The position numbers and the translations under genes were made by a program. Below, in pieces: positions 1 to 9,995 of a stretch of DNA of 64,000 bases. The stretch lies in NCBI RefSeq assembly GCF_029784135.1, contig NC_073744.1:101801303-101865302 (forward strand), written 5' to 3'. Within the stretch, counting starts at the first letter, position 1. Each line of letters begins with the position of its first letter. The stretch comes from Toxorhynchites rutilus septentrionalis (Eukaryota > Arthropoda > Insecta > Diptera > Culicidae). The notes below the pieces were generated by a model. It searched no databases. It worked only from the letters and a program-made list of their open reading frames with translations, and had not been told where the DNA came from.

Positions 1-780
1 CTGTCAATAATGCGTGTTTGAGAAAGATGAATAAAAATAAAACATATCTATCGCCATCTATCGCTCGGCCCATCTATGTTATAATTTTTTGGTTGATTCA
101 TTCACGCCGATTATCTACGCCCTCCACTCGGCAACATTTAAAGGTTCTCTTACGCTCTCGTCCACTTCCTCTGTCTAGACTCTCTCGTGGATTGAGTTTC
201 TGTGCATACCCACACAGCAACACTGCACAGTCGCTATGTACACACGAATTATCCGAAAGACACAACCACTACCTCCACCGTCGCTTCTGTTTCTACACAT
301 TCTTCCAGATGCAATGCTCCACACCACTCCATAACATCAACAGAAATACACCACACAATACTTCCTTCATGTGAAATCGAAAAGGCAATACGAGACCCAT
401 GCGTGCAACACTGCTGCGTATAAATCACACACGCTTCCCGAAATCACACATGCGATACAAAACGACATCAATGCTGAGCAAAAAAGTTAATTGAAATTCT
501 TTTTAAATTCTGTTCGCGAAAACAAAATCCAAACACTTTGGCATCTCAAGGGGATTTTCGCACACACACATTCGACGAAAAATTTATTATAACATGTCGC
601 GACACGAAAACGAAAGTATATGCCGTACGAATAAAAGAACTGCACTAAACATGCGAATAACAATTTCTTCACCGAATAACTTCACTTATTCTAATTATTT
701 ATATGCGACTACTATAACAGTAACAGCACTATTTCTCATGAAATTATCATTCTTTCTACCTCATTAAACCGTACAAAGAA
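1..780. other. Unrecognised AT-rich leading segment
   Basis: No gene could be supported here. The open frames are short and of low complexity. The stretch could be the upstream part of the LTR-like sequence described at 860-1050, but I found no second copy in the window to test this. Confidence 0.3.
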
Positions 781-859
781 AAAAAGAATTAAACGCGGAG
801 CGAAACAAAAATACGTCCGCACCCGACGGCTGTTCGATCGCCACCAATAACCTTGGATA

Positions 860-1050
860 GACGAAGAGAACACGAAACGGAAGATAGAGTCAGTTCGACA
901 GCGACAGTGAGTGCGGTAGGCAGCACTAAAAAGCTTGTAAATCAGTGATTAAATAAAAGTTGTGTTGGCAAATAAAACCAGTAAATAATTAAAAACTGTA
1001 GTGTCTTGATTATTAGACAGGAAACCTTATAACCTGGCGACGAGGCTAAA
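860..1050 (+). other. Possible LTR 3' end and primer-binding site of a Ty3/gypsy-type element
   Basis: Seen: an insect-type initiator TCAGTT at about 891, several AATAAA-like signals at 950-1000, then the string TGGCGACGAGGCTAAA at about 1037. Known: many Ty3/gypsy-group elements have a TGGCGACGAGG-type sequence directly after the 5' LTR. Inferred: this is the R-U5 end of an LTR plus the first internal bases. The interior is lost within about 60 bp, where a histone-repeat head-like sequence begins. No TG start and no second LTR were located, so the element boundaries are unknown. Confidence 0.4.
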
Positions 1051-1219
1051 TGTGAGTGTTTTGTTTATTTCATGAAACGGATTTATCAATTTTGATATAA
1101 CCGCAAGATTGACGTGGAACTACCTTAGCTTAGCAATCATTCGTTTGTATTGACTAAATTCTTGATTGAATGAAACAGTTTCCAAATTCAATTCAGTTCA
1201 ATATATTTGCTCTGTGAGT

Positions 1220-2525
1220 GAAAAAACAGGAAGTGGGTTATATCTAAGATATAACCGCAAGGGTGACGTAGGACTATCGTTGATTTAGAGATCATTTGTT
1301 TGAAGTTGAATCTAAATCCATCCTGAATGAATGAATAAATAAATATTTGGGTGACTTCAAAAACGAGAGTGTTACTTTGAAGACTCAAGGTTTTATGCAT
1401 CCAATATTGGATACAAAAAACCTTGTTCTGAAGAATAATCTTCAGAAGCTTTCCTGTTAACTGCACTTGATTGACAAATCACAAAACCAAATGTATGTGG
1501 TCGCAGTATTATATGGATAGAAAACATTAAAATAAACTCGCTTGAATGTAATTTTCAATTCCAAGGGGAACTGGCAGATTATTTTTCAGCAACGATCATT
1601 TCTTTCCAGGTTTCCTCTCGATAACCAGCAAACGAAAAGAGTTGCGCGCGTGTATGTGTGTGTGTGTGTAGCGGCTGCTTCTATGTCTTCCCGAGGAACC
1701 GTATTTCGATGCTGATACTCTCTTGGTCACCTTCTCTTCTCCTTCTGATCGATCGGCTTTTCTGCGCTCCCTCACAGTTAAAACAAACTGATTGCATTTC
1801 AGGTCAGGTCAAGCCAGGTAATGAATACCTCGATCCCTCGCTGTTCAGCTCGTTCAGTAACGATGTTGTCTTGTCGATGTCCTCAGGCGTCGTGCACAAA
1901 TTACGTAACGCAAAAATCCGGATTTTGAACCTCCCCCCCTTTCGTAACGCAATTTCCTATCTCTAATAAACAGAAAGTAACGCAACATCTAACCCCTCCC
2001 CCCTTATCACGTTACGTAATTTGTGCACGACGCCTCACGAAAAATGAATGGGTTTCACCATCAGAATATCATTTCAGTATGCTTTTCGTGCGTGATTGAA
2101 TCGAGAGAAGGTGTGGTTTACGATGACAATTTGGAAGGCAAACTAGAGGAGAATGAACTCTCTGAGTATGAAAATTTCGGCGACTGAGCAATAATCGATT
2201 GAAAATTATATAATTTTGGCGATACGAAACATTTTCCGTTTTTCATGTTATCCATCCATTATTGGATACGAAAATATCCTACTGATGGGAAAGAATAATC
2301 TTCAGAAGCTTTCCAGCTAATTACACTTGATTGAAAAATTACGAAATCAAATGTATTTGGTCGCTGTGTTCGCCATATAATTAGAAAACATTAAAATAAA
2401 CTCTTTCGCATGGATGTATTCTTCAATTCCCAGGGAACTGGCAGATTATTTTTCAGCAACGATTAGATCTTTCCGGAATTTTCTCGATGCTGTATGGCAT
2501 CCAAACGTAAATTCTCGTTTCAGTT
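1220..2525 (+). repeat. F3 repeat, copy 1 (about 1.3 kb)
   Basis: The copy begins with the conserved head: a perfect 9-bp stem (GGTTATATC / GATATAACC) followed by CGCAAGGGTGACGTAGGAC at about 1236-1275. It contains the same landmarks as the F3 copies at 8310-9166 and 10765-14572: an ATCCAATATTGGATAC palindrome, a GAACTGGCAGATTATTTTTCAG box and a GTGTATGTGTGTG tract. A small inverted-repeat element (1886-2034) interrupts it. It runs into the 3' region of the first H3 pseudogene at about 2520. No coding capacity is supported. Confidence 0.6.
1886..2034. mobile_element. 149-bp MITE with TCA target duplication
   Basis: Perfect terminal inverted repeats of at least 24 bp start GGCGTCGTGCACAAATTACG and end with the reverse complement. 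The centre is C-rich and non-coding. TCA flanks both sides (1883-1885 and 2035-2037). The same repeat at 12055-12070 and 12965-12975 preserves the empty site (GTCCTCACGAAAAA), which contains TCA once, so the insertion and the 3-bp duplication are both visible. A 3-bp duplication fits PIF/Harbinger-like elements, but the source transposase is not here. Confidence 0.85.
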
Positions 2526-2569
2526 TGGCCTGCAAAAAACTTTTCTGAACTCTAGTCCATCAAATTTGG

Positions 2570-2585
2570 AGCCCTGAAAAGGGCC
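2570..2585 (-). other. Histone mRNA 3' stem-loop (H3 copy 1)
   Basis: On the minus strand this reads GGCCCTTTTCAGGGCT: a 6-bp stem with a TTTC loop, matching the metazoan replication-dependent histone 3' processing hairpin. It lies just beyond the H3-like reading frame. Confidence 0.8.
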
Positions 2586-2589
2586 GTTG

Positions 2590-2975
2590 ATTATATGCTA
2601 AGCTAATATAGCACCCTCTCCTTGGATTCGACGGGCCAGCTGAATGTCCTTGGGCATGATGTGACGCGTTTTACGTGGATAGCACACAAATTTGTATCTT
2701 CGAATAAGCCTCCTGCAGCGTCATAACCGCGGAACTTTGGAAGCGCAAGTCGGTTTTGAAGTCCTGAGCAATTCCACGATCCAAAAGCTGCAAAGGTAGC
2801 TTGCAGATCAGCAATTCGGTCGACTTCCGATAGCGATGAATTTCACGCAAAGTTCCCGGTCGATAGCGATGTGGCTTCTCCACCTATCCTGCGGCTGGTG
2901 CGCTTATCCGAGCTGCTTTCGTGTGCCTTACCACTGAAAGACTAACCTGCTATCTGCTTGGTCCCAAACAAACGA
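2590..2975 (-). pseudogene. Histone H3-derived pseudogene, copy 1
   Basis: The minus strand from about 2883 encodes KPHRYRPGT, then [28 protein letters not shown] and LQEA, all recognisable segments of the H3 globular domain. N-terminal tail sequence (ACCAAGCAG..., GGTGGTAAGGC...) continues upstream to about 2975 but is broken by small deletions. The acidic-patch and C-terminal region is shortened. A histone 3' stem-loop lies downstream at 2570-2585 and a TATA-like box upstream at about 3029-3037. It cannot make a functional nucleosomal H3. Confidence 0.85.
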
Positions 2976-3028
2976 GTCGTCACGGTGCGAGAGTAGAGTA
3001 AGAAATGAACGAAAGCAAAGGAAGCGTC

Positions 3029-3040
3029 ATTTTATAACCT
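3029..3040 (-). promoter_or_regulatory. TATA box of H3 copy 1
   Basis: Minus-strand GGTTATAAAATGA is followed about 30 bp downstream by CGTTCATTTCTTAC. The same arrangement is kept in the other two H3 units. Confidence 0.5.
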
Positions 3041-3457
3041 GTTTTCGAAGCTATCATTAAGCTATTGAACAATTTTCCGACTCAATAAATAGCAATAATA
3101 TAACTCTTGGACATTTTATCTTTTGTATGAAATGATTATCACTGTTCCGTTGATCCGAAGCAGAATGAATCACGCTTAAAGAAGGAATGGATTTTTTCTT
3201 GGAATTTAGTCAGCAGAAATAATGCCCTTTCCCAACAATTAAAAACGACAAACGGTAAACAGTTTCATCAAAGTGATTTCTTCGATATGGGGATATATTC
3301 ACTACATCATGTCATATATTTCATATTTTTCATTATAAAATCCATATCCATGGCACCTATCGGTATCGAATTATCATCGACACCACGATTTTCGCTAAAT
3401 GCTCCTTTCAGTTCGGCCTGTAAAAAACTTTTCTGAACTCTAATCCATCAAATTTGG

Positions 3458-3473
3458 AGCCCTGAAAAGGGCT
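3458..3473 (-). other. Histone mRNA 3' stem-loop (H3 copy 2)
   Basis: A perfect 6-bp stem with a TTTC loop on the minus strand, at the expected place after the H3 frame. Confidence 0.8.
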
Positions 3474-3479
3474 GTTGAT

Positions 3480-3850
3480 TATATGCTAAGCTAATATAGC
3501 ACGCTCTCCTCGGATACGATGGGCCAGCTGGAGGTCCTTGGGCATGATGTGACGCGTTTTGCATGGATAGCACACAAATTGGTATCTTCGAATAAGCCTC
3601 CTGCAGCGTCATAACCGCGGAACTTTGGAAGCGCAAGTCGGTTTTGAAGTCCTGAGCAATTCCACGAAACAAATGCTGCAAAGGTAGCTTGCGGATCAGC
3701 AATTCGGTCGACTTCTGATAGCGACGAATTTCATGCGAAGTTCCCGGTCGATAGCGATGTGGCTTCTTCACGCTTCCTGCGGCTGGTGCGCTAATCCGAG
3801 CTGCTTTCGTGGTGCCTTACCACCGAAGGACTAACGAGCTGTCTGCTTAG
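3480..3850 (-). pseudogene. Histone H3-derived pseudogene, copy 2
   Basis: The minus-strand frame from 3771 gives [49 protein letters not shown], then [16 protein letters not shown] in place of the normal end. This is a frameshifted version of the H3 ...[14 protein letters not shown]... segment. N-terminal tail homology extends to about 3850. A perfect stem-loop, AGCCCTGAAAAGGGCT on the plus strand, is at 3458-3473, and TATA is at about 3919-3927. It forms the left arm of an inverted duplication with copy 3. Confidence 0.85.
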
Positions 3851-3924
3851 TCCCGATTAAACGAGTCCTCACGGTGCGAGAGTAGAGTAAGAAATGAACG
3901 AAAGCAAGGGAAGTGTCATTTTAT

Positions 3925-4035
3925 AAAACATAAAAGAATCGAATGTAAACCCCACCCTCTTTATTATATAAGCTTACTATATACTCACGAATATAATAAG
4001 GGTGGGATTTCGATTCTATACTTTTATGGTTTATA
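3925..4035. repeat. Central hairpin of a head-to-head H3 duplication
   Basis: Imperfect inverted repeat. The left arm has ATAAAAGAATCGAAT then AACCCCACCC then TTATTATAT; the right arm has ATATAATAA, GGTGGG, TTTCGATTC and TTTTATGG. It sits exactly between the upstream regions of H3 copy 2 (minus) and copy 3 (plus), which both continue outward with TTATAAAATGAC and CTTTGCTTTCGTTCA. Confidence 0.7.
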
Positions 4036-4040
4036 AAATG
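4031..4040 (+). promoter_or_regulatory. TATA box of H3 copy 3, separated from its gene by LINE A1
   Basis: TTATAAAATGACGCTTCC on the plus strand. The LINE inserted about 25-30 bp downstream, near the expected transcription start, so the promoter and the H3-like body (from 7308) are now 3.2 kb apart. Confidence 0.55.
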
Positions 4041-4883
4041 ACGCTTCCTTTGCTTTCGTTCAATGGTGCTACTGACACTCGACCGCAACGGTTATGTTTT
4101 AGCGCCATTCTAAAAGAGAATAATAACTATAGAAGTGTTCTCCTACAACCGAATGTATAGCTTTTTTCAAAGCTGATTTCGGTCCTAAATATAGCGTTTT
4201 TTTCAGCAACAGTTGTCCGGATACCAGGAAAGGAGGAAGCAGCCGAGAAGCCCCCAACGGCCATTCAGGAAGTTGGTTTTGGCCACTTTGACCGGCAGTT
4301 TTCACTGCCCCCTGCGTGTCCCGCTGTTTGTGCCCGTCTCATCAGCTACGTTTTTCCTGCCAGTGACGCGCGATTTTGGCGCAATTTCTACTCATCAATC
4401 AGCAGCTCAGGAGGTGTGGAAAGAGGTTTTCTTCGCTTCGTCGCTTCGAACCGCTGCGGCGATTGCCCTGCCGTCGGCGGTATCCGGTCCCTTCCCCGCT
4501 ACCCCACTACCATTTGGTGGTGTATTAGGAGTGGTTCTTCAACACGATCGGTGAGTGACCAAACCTTTCTTAATACCAGGAGTTAGTGAGAGATAGGACG
4601 CCCAAAGGGTATAGGTTAAAAATTTTTTTTACTACATATCCCAAATTGATTTTAATTTAACTGACATTTAAAAAGTGATTTTTTCCAAGTGTTTTTAAAA
4701 AAAATAGTGTTTTTCCGCCAAGTGATTTCGGTGTTCGTTCATGTGACTGCGTTGGCATTGTCCCCCGCCGTTACTGTCCTCCGCCGTTTTCGTCCCCCGT
4801 CGCACGTCGTAGGGTCTACTTTGGTTAGTGAATATTTTACGACTTTTTCGCCGGCTACACCTGGGTGTAGCTAGGCAACAAAA

Positions 4884-6197
4884 ATGGCTTCCAGTAGTTC
4901 CGGACCTCCAGGAGGCCGGGCTACAAACCGTTACCGTGGAAGACCAACCCAACGGACCAGTCCATTTTGGGCTGACCCACTGAGTGGTGATCTTGAAATT
5001 CTTCTATTACGGGTCACAGGGGAAGATACCCTCCCCTCGAACCCCTTTCTTGTAAGCAAGACAGTTGCCAAGGCAGGATCCTTAGAAAGTGCAAGACCAC
5101 AACGAGACGATAAAAACCGAATTCAATATGTACTCTCAGTAAGAGAAAAGGATGTTATCGAAAATTTACTTTCAATTAACAAGCTAATTGATAACACCCC
5201 AATAGAAATTATTCACCATCCGACTCTAAATCAACGCAAATGCGTTGTCACCTGTCGTGAAGTTCTAGATTTAAAGGAAGACGAATTGTTAAAAGAACTA
5301 GCCGATCAAAAAGTGATCGAGGTAAAGCGTATCACCAGGAAAGAAAATGATTTGATTATAGCCACACCAACATTATTTCTGACCATTCGTGGAACTGTTG
5401 TTCCTGAATATATAAATTTTGGATTTCTTCGAGCAGGGACTAGGAATTATTATCCAAACCCCATGCAATGTTTTAAGTGTTACCGCTTTGGGCACACAAC
5501 AAAACGGTGCAGACGAAATACTCCACTCTGCAAAAACTGTGGAAAAGAACACAAAATAAATATTTCCGGAAACAAAATTTGTAAATCCCCTGAATTTTGC
5601 GTCAACTGTAAGGGTAATCATACCTCATCCAACAGGACGTGCCCAATATGGGTAAGAGAAAACAACATAACCAGAATAAGAGTAGATGAGGGAATATCAC
5701 ACAACGAAGCTAGGAAAAAGTATGACCTCCAGAACAATGGAATAACCTATTCCAGTGTGCTGCAGGACAGACTTAATACCATTCAAACAACAGTAGATGG
5801 CTGCACTCAATGCAAATGCCAATGTAATTCCGCTAGACCCAATCAGGATAATAGCCAATCCATTACTTCAGGCAATGAAACGGAAAGCTCGGTAGATGAA
5901 TCTGAAGAAGATTCCGAAGAATCAGAAGAAGAAGAAATGGAGGAACCAAAGAATATAGAATCTGAAGAGGATAGACAGGACATGCAAACCGAAGAGGAAT
6001 CAGATAATCCAATGGAATACATTGAAATTAGGAATAAAAATAAAAGGAAAATCTCGAACAAAGGAATATCTTCTGAAGAACATAAGTCTTCTGATGAGGA
6101 AAACAAGCAAACCAAAGAAGTCCAACGAAAACGGACAAGGAACGAACAAACAAATCAAATAAATGGAAGAAACAACACACACACACACCAACAATAA
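4884..6197 (+). CDS. LINE A1 ORF1 protein (gag-like, three zinc knuckles), 437 aa
   Basis: Starts MASSSSGPPGGRA, the same start as ORF1 in the other LINE A copies, which fixes the start codon. The region around residues 60-180 is conserved with them (HPTLNQRKCVVTCRE; TLFLTIRGTVVPEYINFGFL). Three CCHC-type knuckles follow from about residue 193: CFKCYRFGHTTKRC, CKNCGKEH...C, and CVNCKGNHTSSNRTC ending near residue 253. Then come a Ser/Glu-rich acidic stretch (about 320-380) and a basic tail. Known role: nucleic-acid-binding ORF1 of I-superfamily LINEs. The original C-terminus (KVSSPPKGNN-like) is visible at 6292-6336 in another frame, so the end is frameshifted within an AC repeat. Otherwise intact. 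Confidence 0.85.
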   Translation: MASSSSGPPGGRATNRYRGRPTQRTSPFWADPLSGDLEILLLRVTGEDTLPSNPFLVSKTVAKAGSLESARPQRDDKNRIQYVLSVREKDVIENLLSINKLIDNTPIEIIHHPTLNQRKCVVTCREVLDLKEDELLKELADQKVIEVKRITRKENDLIIATPTLFLTIRGTVVPEYINFGFLRAGTRNYYPNPMQCFKCYRFGHTTKRCRRNTPLCKNCGKEHKINISGNKICKSPEFCVNCKGNHTSSNRTCPIWVRENNITRIRVDEGISHNEARKKYDLQNNGITYSSVLQDRLNTIQTTVDGCTQCKCQCNSARPNQDNSQSITSGNETESSVDESEEDSEESEEEEMEEPKNIESEEDRQDMQTEEESDNPMEYIEIRNKNKRKISNKGISSEEHKSSDEENKQTKEVQRKRTRNEQTNQINGRNNTHTHQQ

Positions 6198-6419
6198 ACA
6201 CCCACATAACAACAATCAACAATCACAAGCTAACACTCTAAACCACTCCACTCCAAATAAAAATAACACTAACACAAATAACACACACACCAGGAAAGTT
6301 TCCAGCCCTCCAAAGGGTAATAATAAAAACAAATAAATTATTACTTCTATTACATAATTTTAACCTTTAATCTGCAGCATTTTTATATCAATCAACATTA
6401 TTTTAGTTAAACCGAACGG

Positions 6420-6790
6420 CCCGGAGTTGCCGTCCACCTTATTTCTGAGGGAGATAGGATGGACGGCGGCTCCAGCCCTCGATCCCTTGATACTATTTAC
6501 CATACTTTTCATAAAATAATTCATAAATCGAAAGACCTGGAGTCACCTTCCGCCTTATTCAAGAGGGATGGGACGGAGGGCGGTCTTCAGGCTTTCACTT
6601 ATTCATATTATATTTAATCGGATTATTTCTTTAAATAACTTTCATAATCGTAGGACCGGAAACCGACTCTCACCTTATTTTTGAGATGGTAGGGTGAGCG
6701 GCGGTTCCTAGTCTAATATTATATTTTCTCTAAAGGCCGGGAGTTGTCCTCCATTTCACTCAGTTGGAGTGATGGCGAAGACTCACGGTG
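6420..6790 (+). repeat. Four tandem structure-conserved stem-loops in LINE A1
   Basis: Stem-loops at about 6421-6475, 6536-6592, 6653-6713 and 6735-6789, spaced 80-117 bp apart. Paired arms: GCCGTCCA with TGGACGGC in the first; TTCCGCC with GGACGGA in the second; CTCACC with GGTGAG in the third; TTTCACTC with GAGTGATG in the fourth. The stem sequences differ between copies while pairing is kept. Most loops begin TTAT. Confidence 0.75.
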
Positions 6791-7054
6791 GAACACATAT
6801 TAATCACATGCCCTAAATTTAATGCTTCAAGAATAAAGTTTCAGGTTGCAGACACCATAAGGACAGCACTATCGGACGACGCCGTCGAGCAAAAAAGGAC
6901 CATCTAGTTCCTAAAGGATACAGGTTTATTCGATCAGATCTAATGTCAAACTACTAAATCTACCTATACTGATAAAACTACGTTTGTTTTCTCTTCTAAT
7001 TTCAGCAAAAGATGAGCAGGTTTTTTTACGCCCTTTTTAGAAGCGAGCTCTTCA

Positions 7055-7195
7055 AGCACACTAAAATGGGCTTTTTCCCTGCTCCAATTGTTTGGTTGTG
7101 TTTTTGGCCCCAGAGCCGTGTAGGGTGCGGCGATACGACATACGTCCATAGCGGTTACTAAGACTGAGTCGAGCGAGAATAACGAATTTTGCAAT
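7055..7195 (-). pseudogene. Weak histone H4-like fragment in LINE A1 3' region
   Basis: The minus strand encodes VTAMDV followed, with frame changes, by sequence resembling the H4 C-terminus (nucleotides CGCACCCTACACGGCT.TGGGGC). The same part of LINE A2 is not H4-like but shares flanking landmarks, so the match could be chance. Confidence 0.3.
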
Positions 7196-7307
7196 TTTTT
7201 TTTTCTTTCTTAGTTTTCCTTTAGTTAAATTTCCCGCCCTCAAGGGCAAGAGACGAATGAACTCTCAGAGTTTAAAGTCTCTCTAATTCAATACCTTCCT
7301 TCCTTCC

Positions 7308-7800
7308 TGCTTTCGTTCATTTCTTATTCTACTCTCGCACCGTGAGGACTCGAGCTCGTTAGTCTTTCGCAGACAGCTCGTTAGTCATTCGGTGGTAAGG
7401 CACACGAAGTCAGCTCGGATAAGCGCACCAGTAGCAGGATAGGTGGAGAAGCCACATCGCTATCGACCGGGAACTTCGCATGAAATTCGTCGCTATCAGA
7501 TATCGACCGAATTGCTAATCCGCAAGCTACCTTTGCAGCATTTGGTTCGTGGAATTGCTCAGGACTTCAAAACCGACTTGCGCTTCCAAAGTTCCGCGGC
7601 TATGACGCTGCAGGAGGCTTATTCGAAGATACCAATTTGTGTGCTATCCACGCAAAACGCGTCACATCATGCCCAAGGACATCCAGCTGGCCCATCGTAT
7701 CCGAGGAGAGCGTGCTATATTAGCTTAGCATATAATCAACGGCCCTTTTCAGGGCTCCAAATTTGATGGATTAGAGTACAGAAAAGTTTTTTACAGGCCG
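7308..7800 (+). pseudogene. Histone H3-derived pseudogene, copy 3
   Basis: Plus-strand homology runs from about 7375 (N-terminal tail: GGTGGTAAGGC...) through [48 protein letters not shown] and LQEA. It then carries the same broken end as copy 2. The leader from 7308 (TTTCTTATTCTACTCTCGCACCGTGAGG) matches copy 2. The stem-loop GGCCCTTTTCAGGGCT is perfect at 7741-7756. This is the right arm of the inverted duplication, split by LINE A1. Confidence 0.85.
7741..7756 (+). other. Histone mRNA 3' stem-loop (H3 copy 3)
   Basis: GGCCCTTTTCAGGGCT: 6-bp stem and TTTC loop after the H3-like frame, plus strand. Confidence 0.8.
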
Positions 7801-8310
7801 AACTGAAAGTAGCATTTAGCGAAAATCGTGGTTTCGATAATAATTCGTTACCGATAGGTGCCATGGATATGGATTTCTTAATGAAGAATATGAAATACAT
7901 GACATGATGTAGTGAATATATCCGAAGAAATCACTTTGATGAAACTGCATTATAAAATTATTTGTGTACGAATGCCGCAATCGATAGTCGACTCTAATTT
8001 GCGCTGGGTAATTTCCTCGGAGGACTCGATTCCTCCTTTGAACATTAATAATCTCTTTCTGGCAAAACGATGTGATATGAATCACATTATTTGAATGATA
8101 GAATGAAGAAGTTTTCTGCCAATTTCCTTCAACCTCCAAACGTATCTTTCTCCCGTTTGTCGTTTTCGCGTTCGTTAATCCTTTCTCACAACACCCATTT
8201 CTCGTTTGAGAAATTGTTGAGTAAACATTGTTTGCCAGTGCGCATAGAGCGGGAATTCCTAAAGATTCTTTGCTCCTCTAATAAATTGCCGAAAGACGTG
8301 GTCTTACGTT
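7801..8310. repeat. Downstream segment of the H3 repeat unit
   Basis: The reverse complement of about 3150-3440 recurs here (CCATGGATATGGATTT, ATGACATGATGTAGTGAATATATCC, GAAATCACTTTGATGAAACTG), so the repeated H3 unit extends well past the gene. No coding sequence is supported. Confidence 0.6.
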
Positions 8311-9166
8311 GATCGCACTTGATTGAAAAAATCCAAAACGAAATGTATTTGGTCGCAGCATTATATGAGTAGAAAGCAAATAATCGCTCGAAAATGACTT
8401 GATTTTCGCGATGTGAAACATTTTCCGTTTTTCATGTTATGCATCCAATATTGGATACGAAAATTTCCACTGATGGGGAAAATATTTATAATATATTCTG
8501 AAGCTTTCCTGTTAATTGCGATTGATTGAAAAATAACAAAACCAAATGTATTTGGTTGCAGTGTTATATGGATAGAAAACATTAAAATAAACTCTTTCGC
8601 ATGAATGTATTTTTCAATTCCCAGGGGAACTGGCAGATTATTTTTCAGCAACGATGATAGCAACGAGAATTCCACGCGTGTATGTGTGTGTGTGTGGCGG
8701 CTGCTCCGATGTTTCAAGCGGAACCGTGGCATCACTCTCCTCCTGATGGATTCCCTTTTGGCCTTAGGTGTGACAAACAGGCTCTTGGTGACACCGTTCA
8801 TCAGCGTTTTCATGATAAACGAAATTAGCTTCACAACAACAGCGACAACATGCTCCAATCGCTGTTCAATCATAACTGAGTGGGTTTACGAGCGGCGCTC
8901 GCTTATATACCGATTGGTGATTTCAATAGCCTGTTTTGAAAGCAATTTTAAGACTATTGAAACAAGTTTTTGGATGAAAAAGTAACAAGTATATGACGCG
9001 TAGACATTTTATCTTTCAAATGAAGTGTTTATCATACCATTTCGTTCAGTTGTTTAAGAGCTATTAACGCTCAAAATCTCGGTCTCCAGCGTAACGCTTT
9101 CGTTCTCGAAGCTTTGGTTTTACACCCCGGTATAGAAATGAAAGACGTAGTCCTACGTCAAAAAAT
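8310..9166 (+). repeat. F3 repeat, copy 2, with 3' tail
   Basis: Shares ATCCAATATTGGATAC, GAACTGGCAGATTATTTTTCAG, the GTGTATGTGTGTG tract and the terminal ...CCGGTATAGAAATGAAA followed by the palindrome GACGTAGTCCTACGTC and an A run with the copy at 10765-14572. On the minus strand at about 8905-8920 it carries GGTATATAAGCGAGC, a good TATA box, followed by CTCAGTTATG (initiator-like). I do not recognise the transcript behind that promoter. Confidence 0.65.
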
Positions 9167-9500
9167 GAACAAATGCCATGTAAAGTCAATTCATTTATTG
9201 TGATTGATTGTTCTTCGTTACAAGTAAATTTAATGACGGACCTTTAACGTTTGGTATGATGACTAGAACAAAATATATGTACGGAAGAATTATCAAACGT
9301 TTGATGAACCAGCCTAAGGCTGAAAATCTTTCCAATAAAGACAAAAAAAAATTATCAAACGATTATTTTATTTTACATTTCCCTCTGAAGTTTACATCCC
9401 AAAAGTGTACATACTTCTCGAATCTAGAATTTGCTTGAAACTGGGAAGTTCATTCGCTTCTAGTGTCTGCATGATTTTTCCAGGTTCCTAAGTTTAGAAG
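9167..9500. other. Unrecognised interval
   Basis: AT-rich. One 76-codon open frame at 9208-9438 has no recognisable motif and is not called. Confidence 0.3.
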
Positions 9501-9504
9501 ATCA

Positions 9505-9995
9505 TGTTAGGACAGACATATTCCACTCTGCACAAAGGCAAGCGAGGACAAAAGTACTCGCAGTTTGCATTTATTTGCAGAGCCGATTTCTCCAGAAATC
9601 TCGGTTTTGAAGTCTGTGTTAGGGAAACACATTTCAATCGGAACAAAAATACCCCCGATTTGTATGAATTCGTAATGCCGATTTCCCCACGCGTCATGGA
9701 TTTGAAGTCTGTGTAAGGGAAACACATTCCAGTCGGAACAAAAATACCCCCGACTTGCATGAATTTGAAATACCGATTTCTCCAGGCACCTTGGTTTAGA
9801 AATCTCTATTAGGGAACACATTTCGGTGGGAACAAAAGCTCCCCCTACTTTCGTGTGTTTGCAATGCCGATTTCGCTGCTTGGTTTAGTCTGTGTTAGGG
9901 AACATTTTTCGATGAGAACAAAAGTCCCCCTACTTTCATGTATTTGCAATGCCGATTTCCCCAAGGCTGCTTGGTCTTGATGGCTGTGTTAGGGA
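9505..9995. repeat. Degenerate ~100-bp tandem repeat, about five copies
   Basis: Each unit contains GCCGATTTC(T/C)CC, then TTGAAGTCTGTGTTAGGGAA, then CGG(A/T)ACAAAA.TACCCCC-like sequence. Units drift by substitutions and small indels. Long open frames on both strands across it are by-products of the repeat. Confidence 0.75.

Larger units (their letters stand above)
4063..7307 (+). mobile_element. LINE A1: ORF1-only non-LTR element
   Basis: Flanked by an exact 12-bp direct repeat TGCTTTCGTTCA (4051-4062 and 7308-7319), which is single-copy in the homologous H3 units. Inside are a 0.8-kb 5' leader, ORF1 (4884-6197), a block of four stem-loops (6420-6790) and a 3' end with AGAGACGAATGAACT...AGTTTAAAGTCTCT, the same tail as in the other LINE A copies. 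No ORF2 remnant (endonuclease, reverse transcriptase or RNase H) is visible between ORF1 and the tail. The element is therefore non-autonomous and would need ORF2 from a relative. Confidence 0.85.

Noticed and set aside
6000..6222. Minus-strand Val/Cys/Phe-rich open frames resembling membrane proteins
   Set aside because: Shadows of the acidic and AC-rich 3' part of LINE A1 ORF1 on the other strand.
9494..9821. Overlapping open frames on both strands
   Set aside because: They follow the ~100-bp tandem repeat and have no conserved protein pattern.
9505..9995. CRISPR-like or regularly spaced array
   Set aside because: Units are contiguous and degenerate without unique spacers, and the sequence is eukaryotic.
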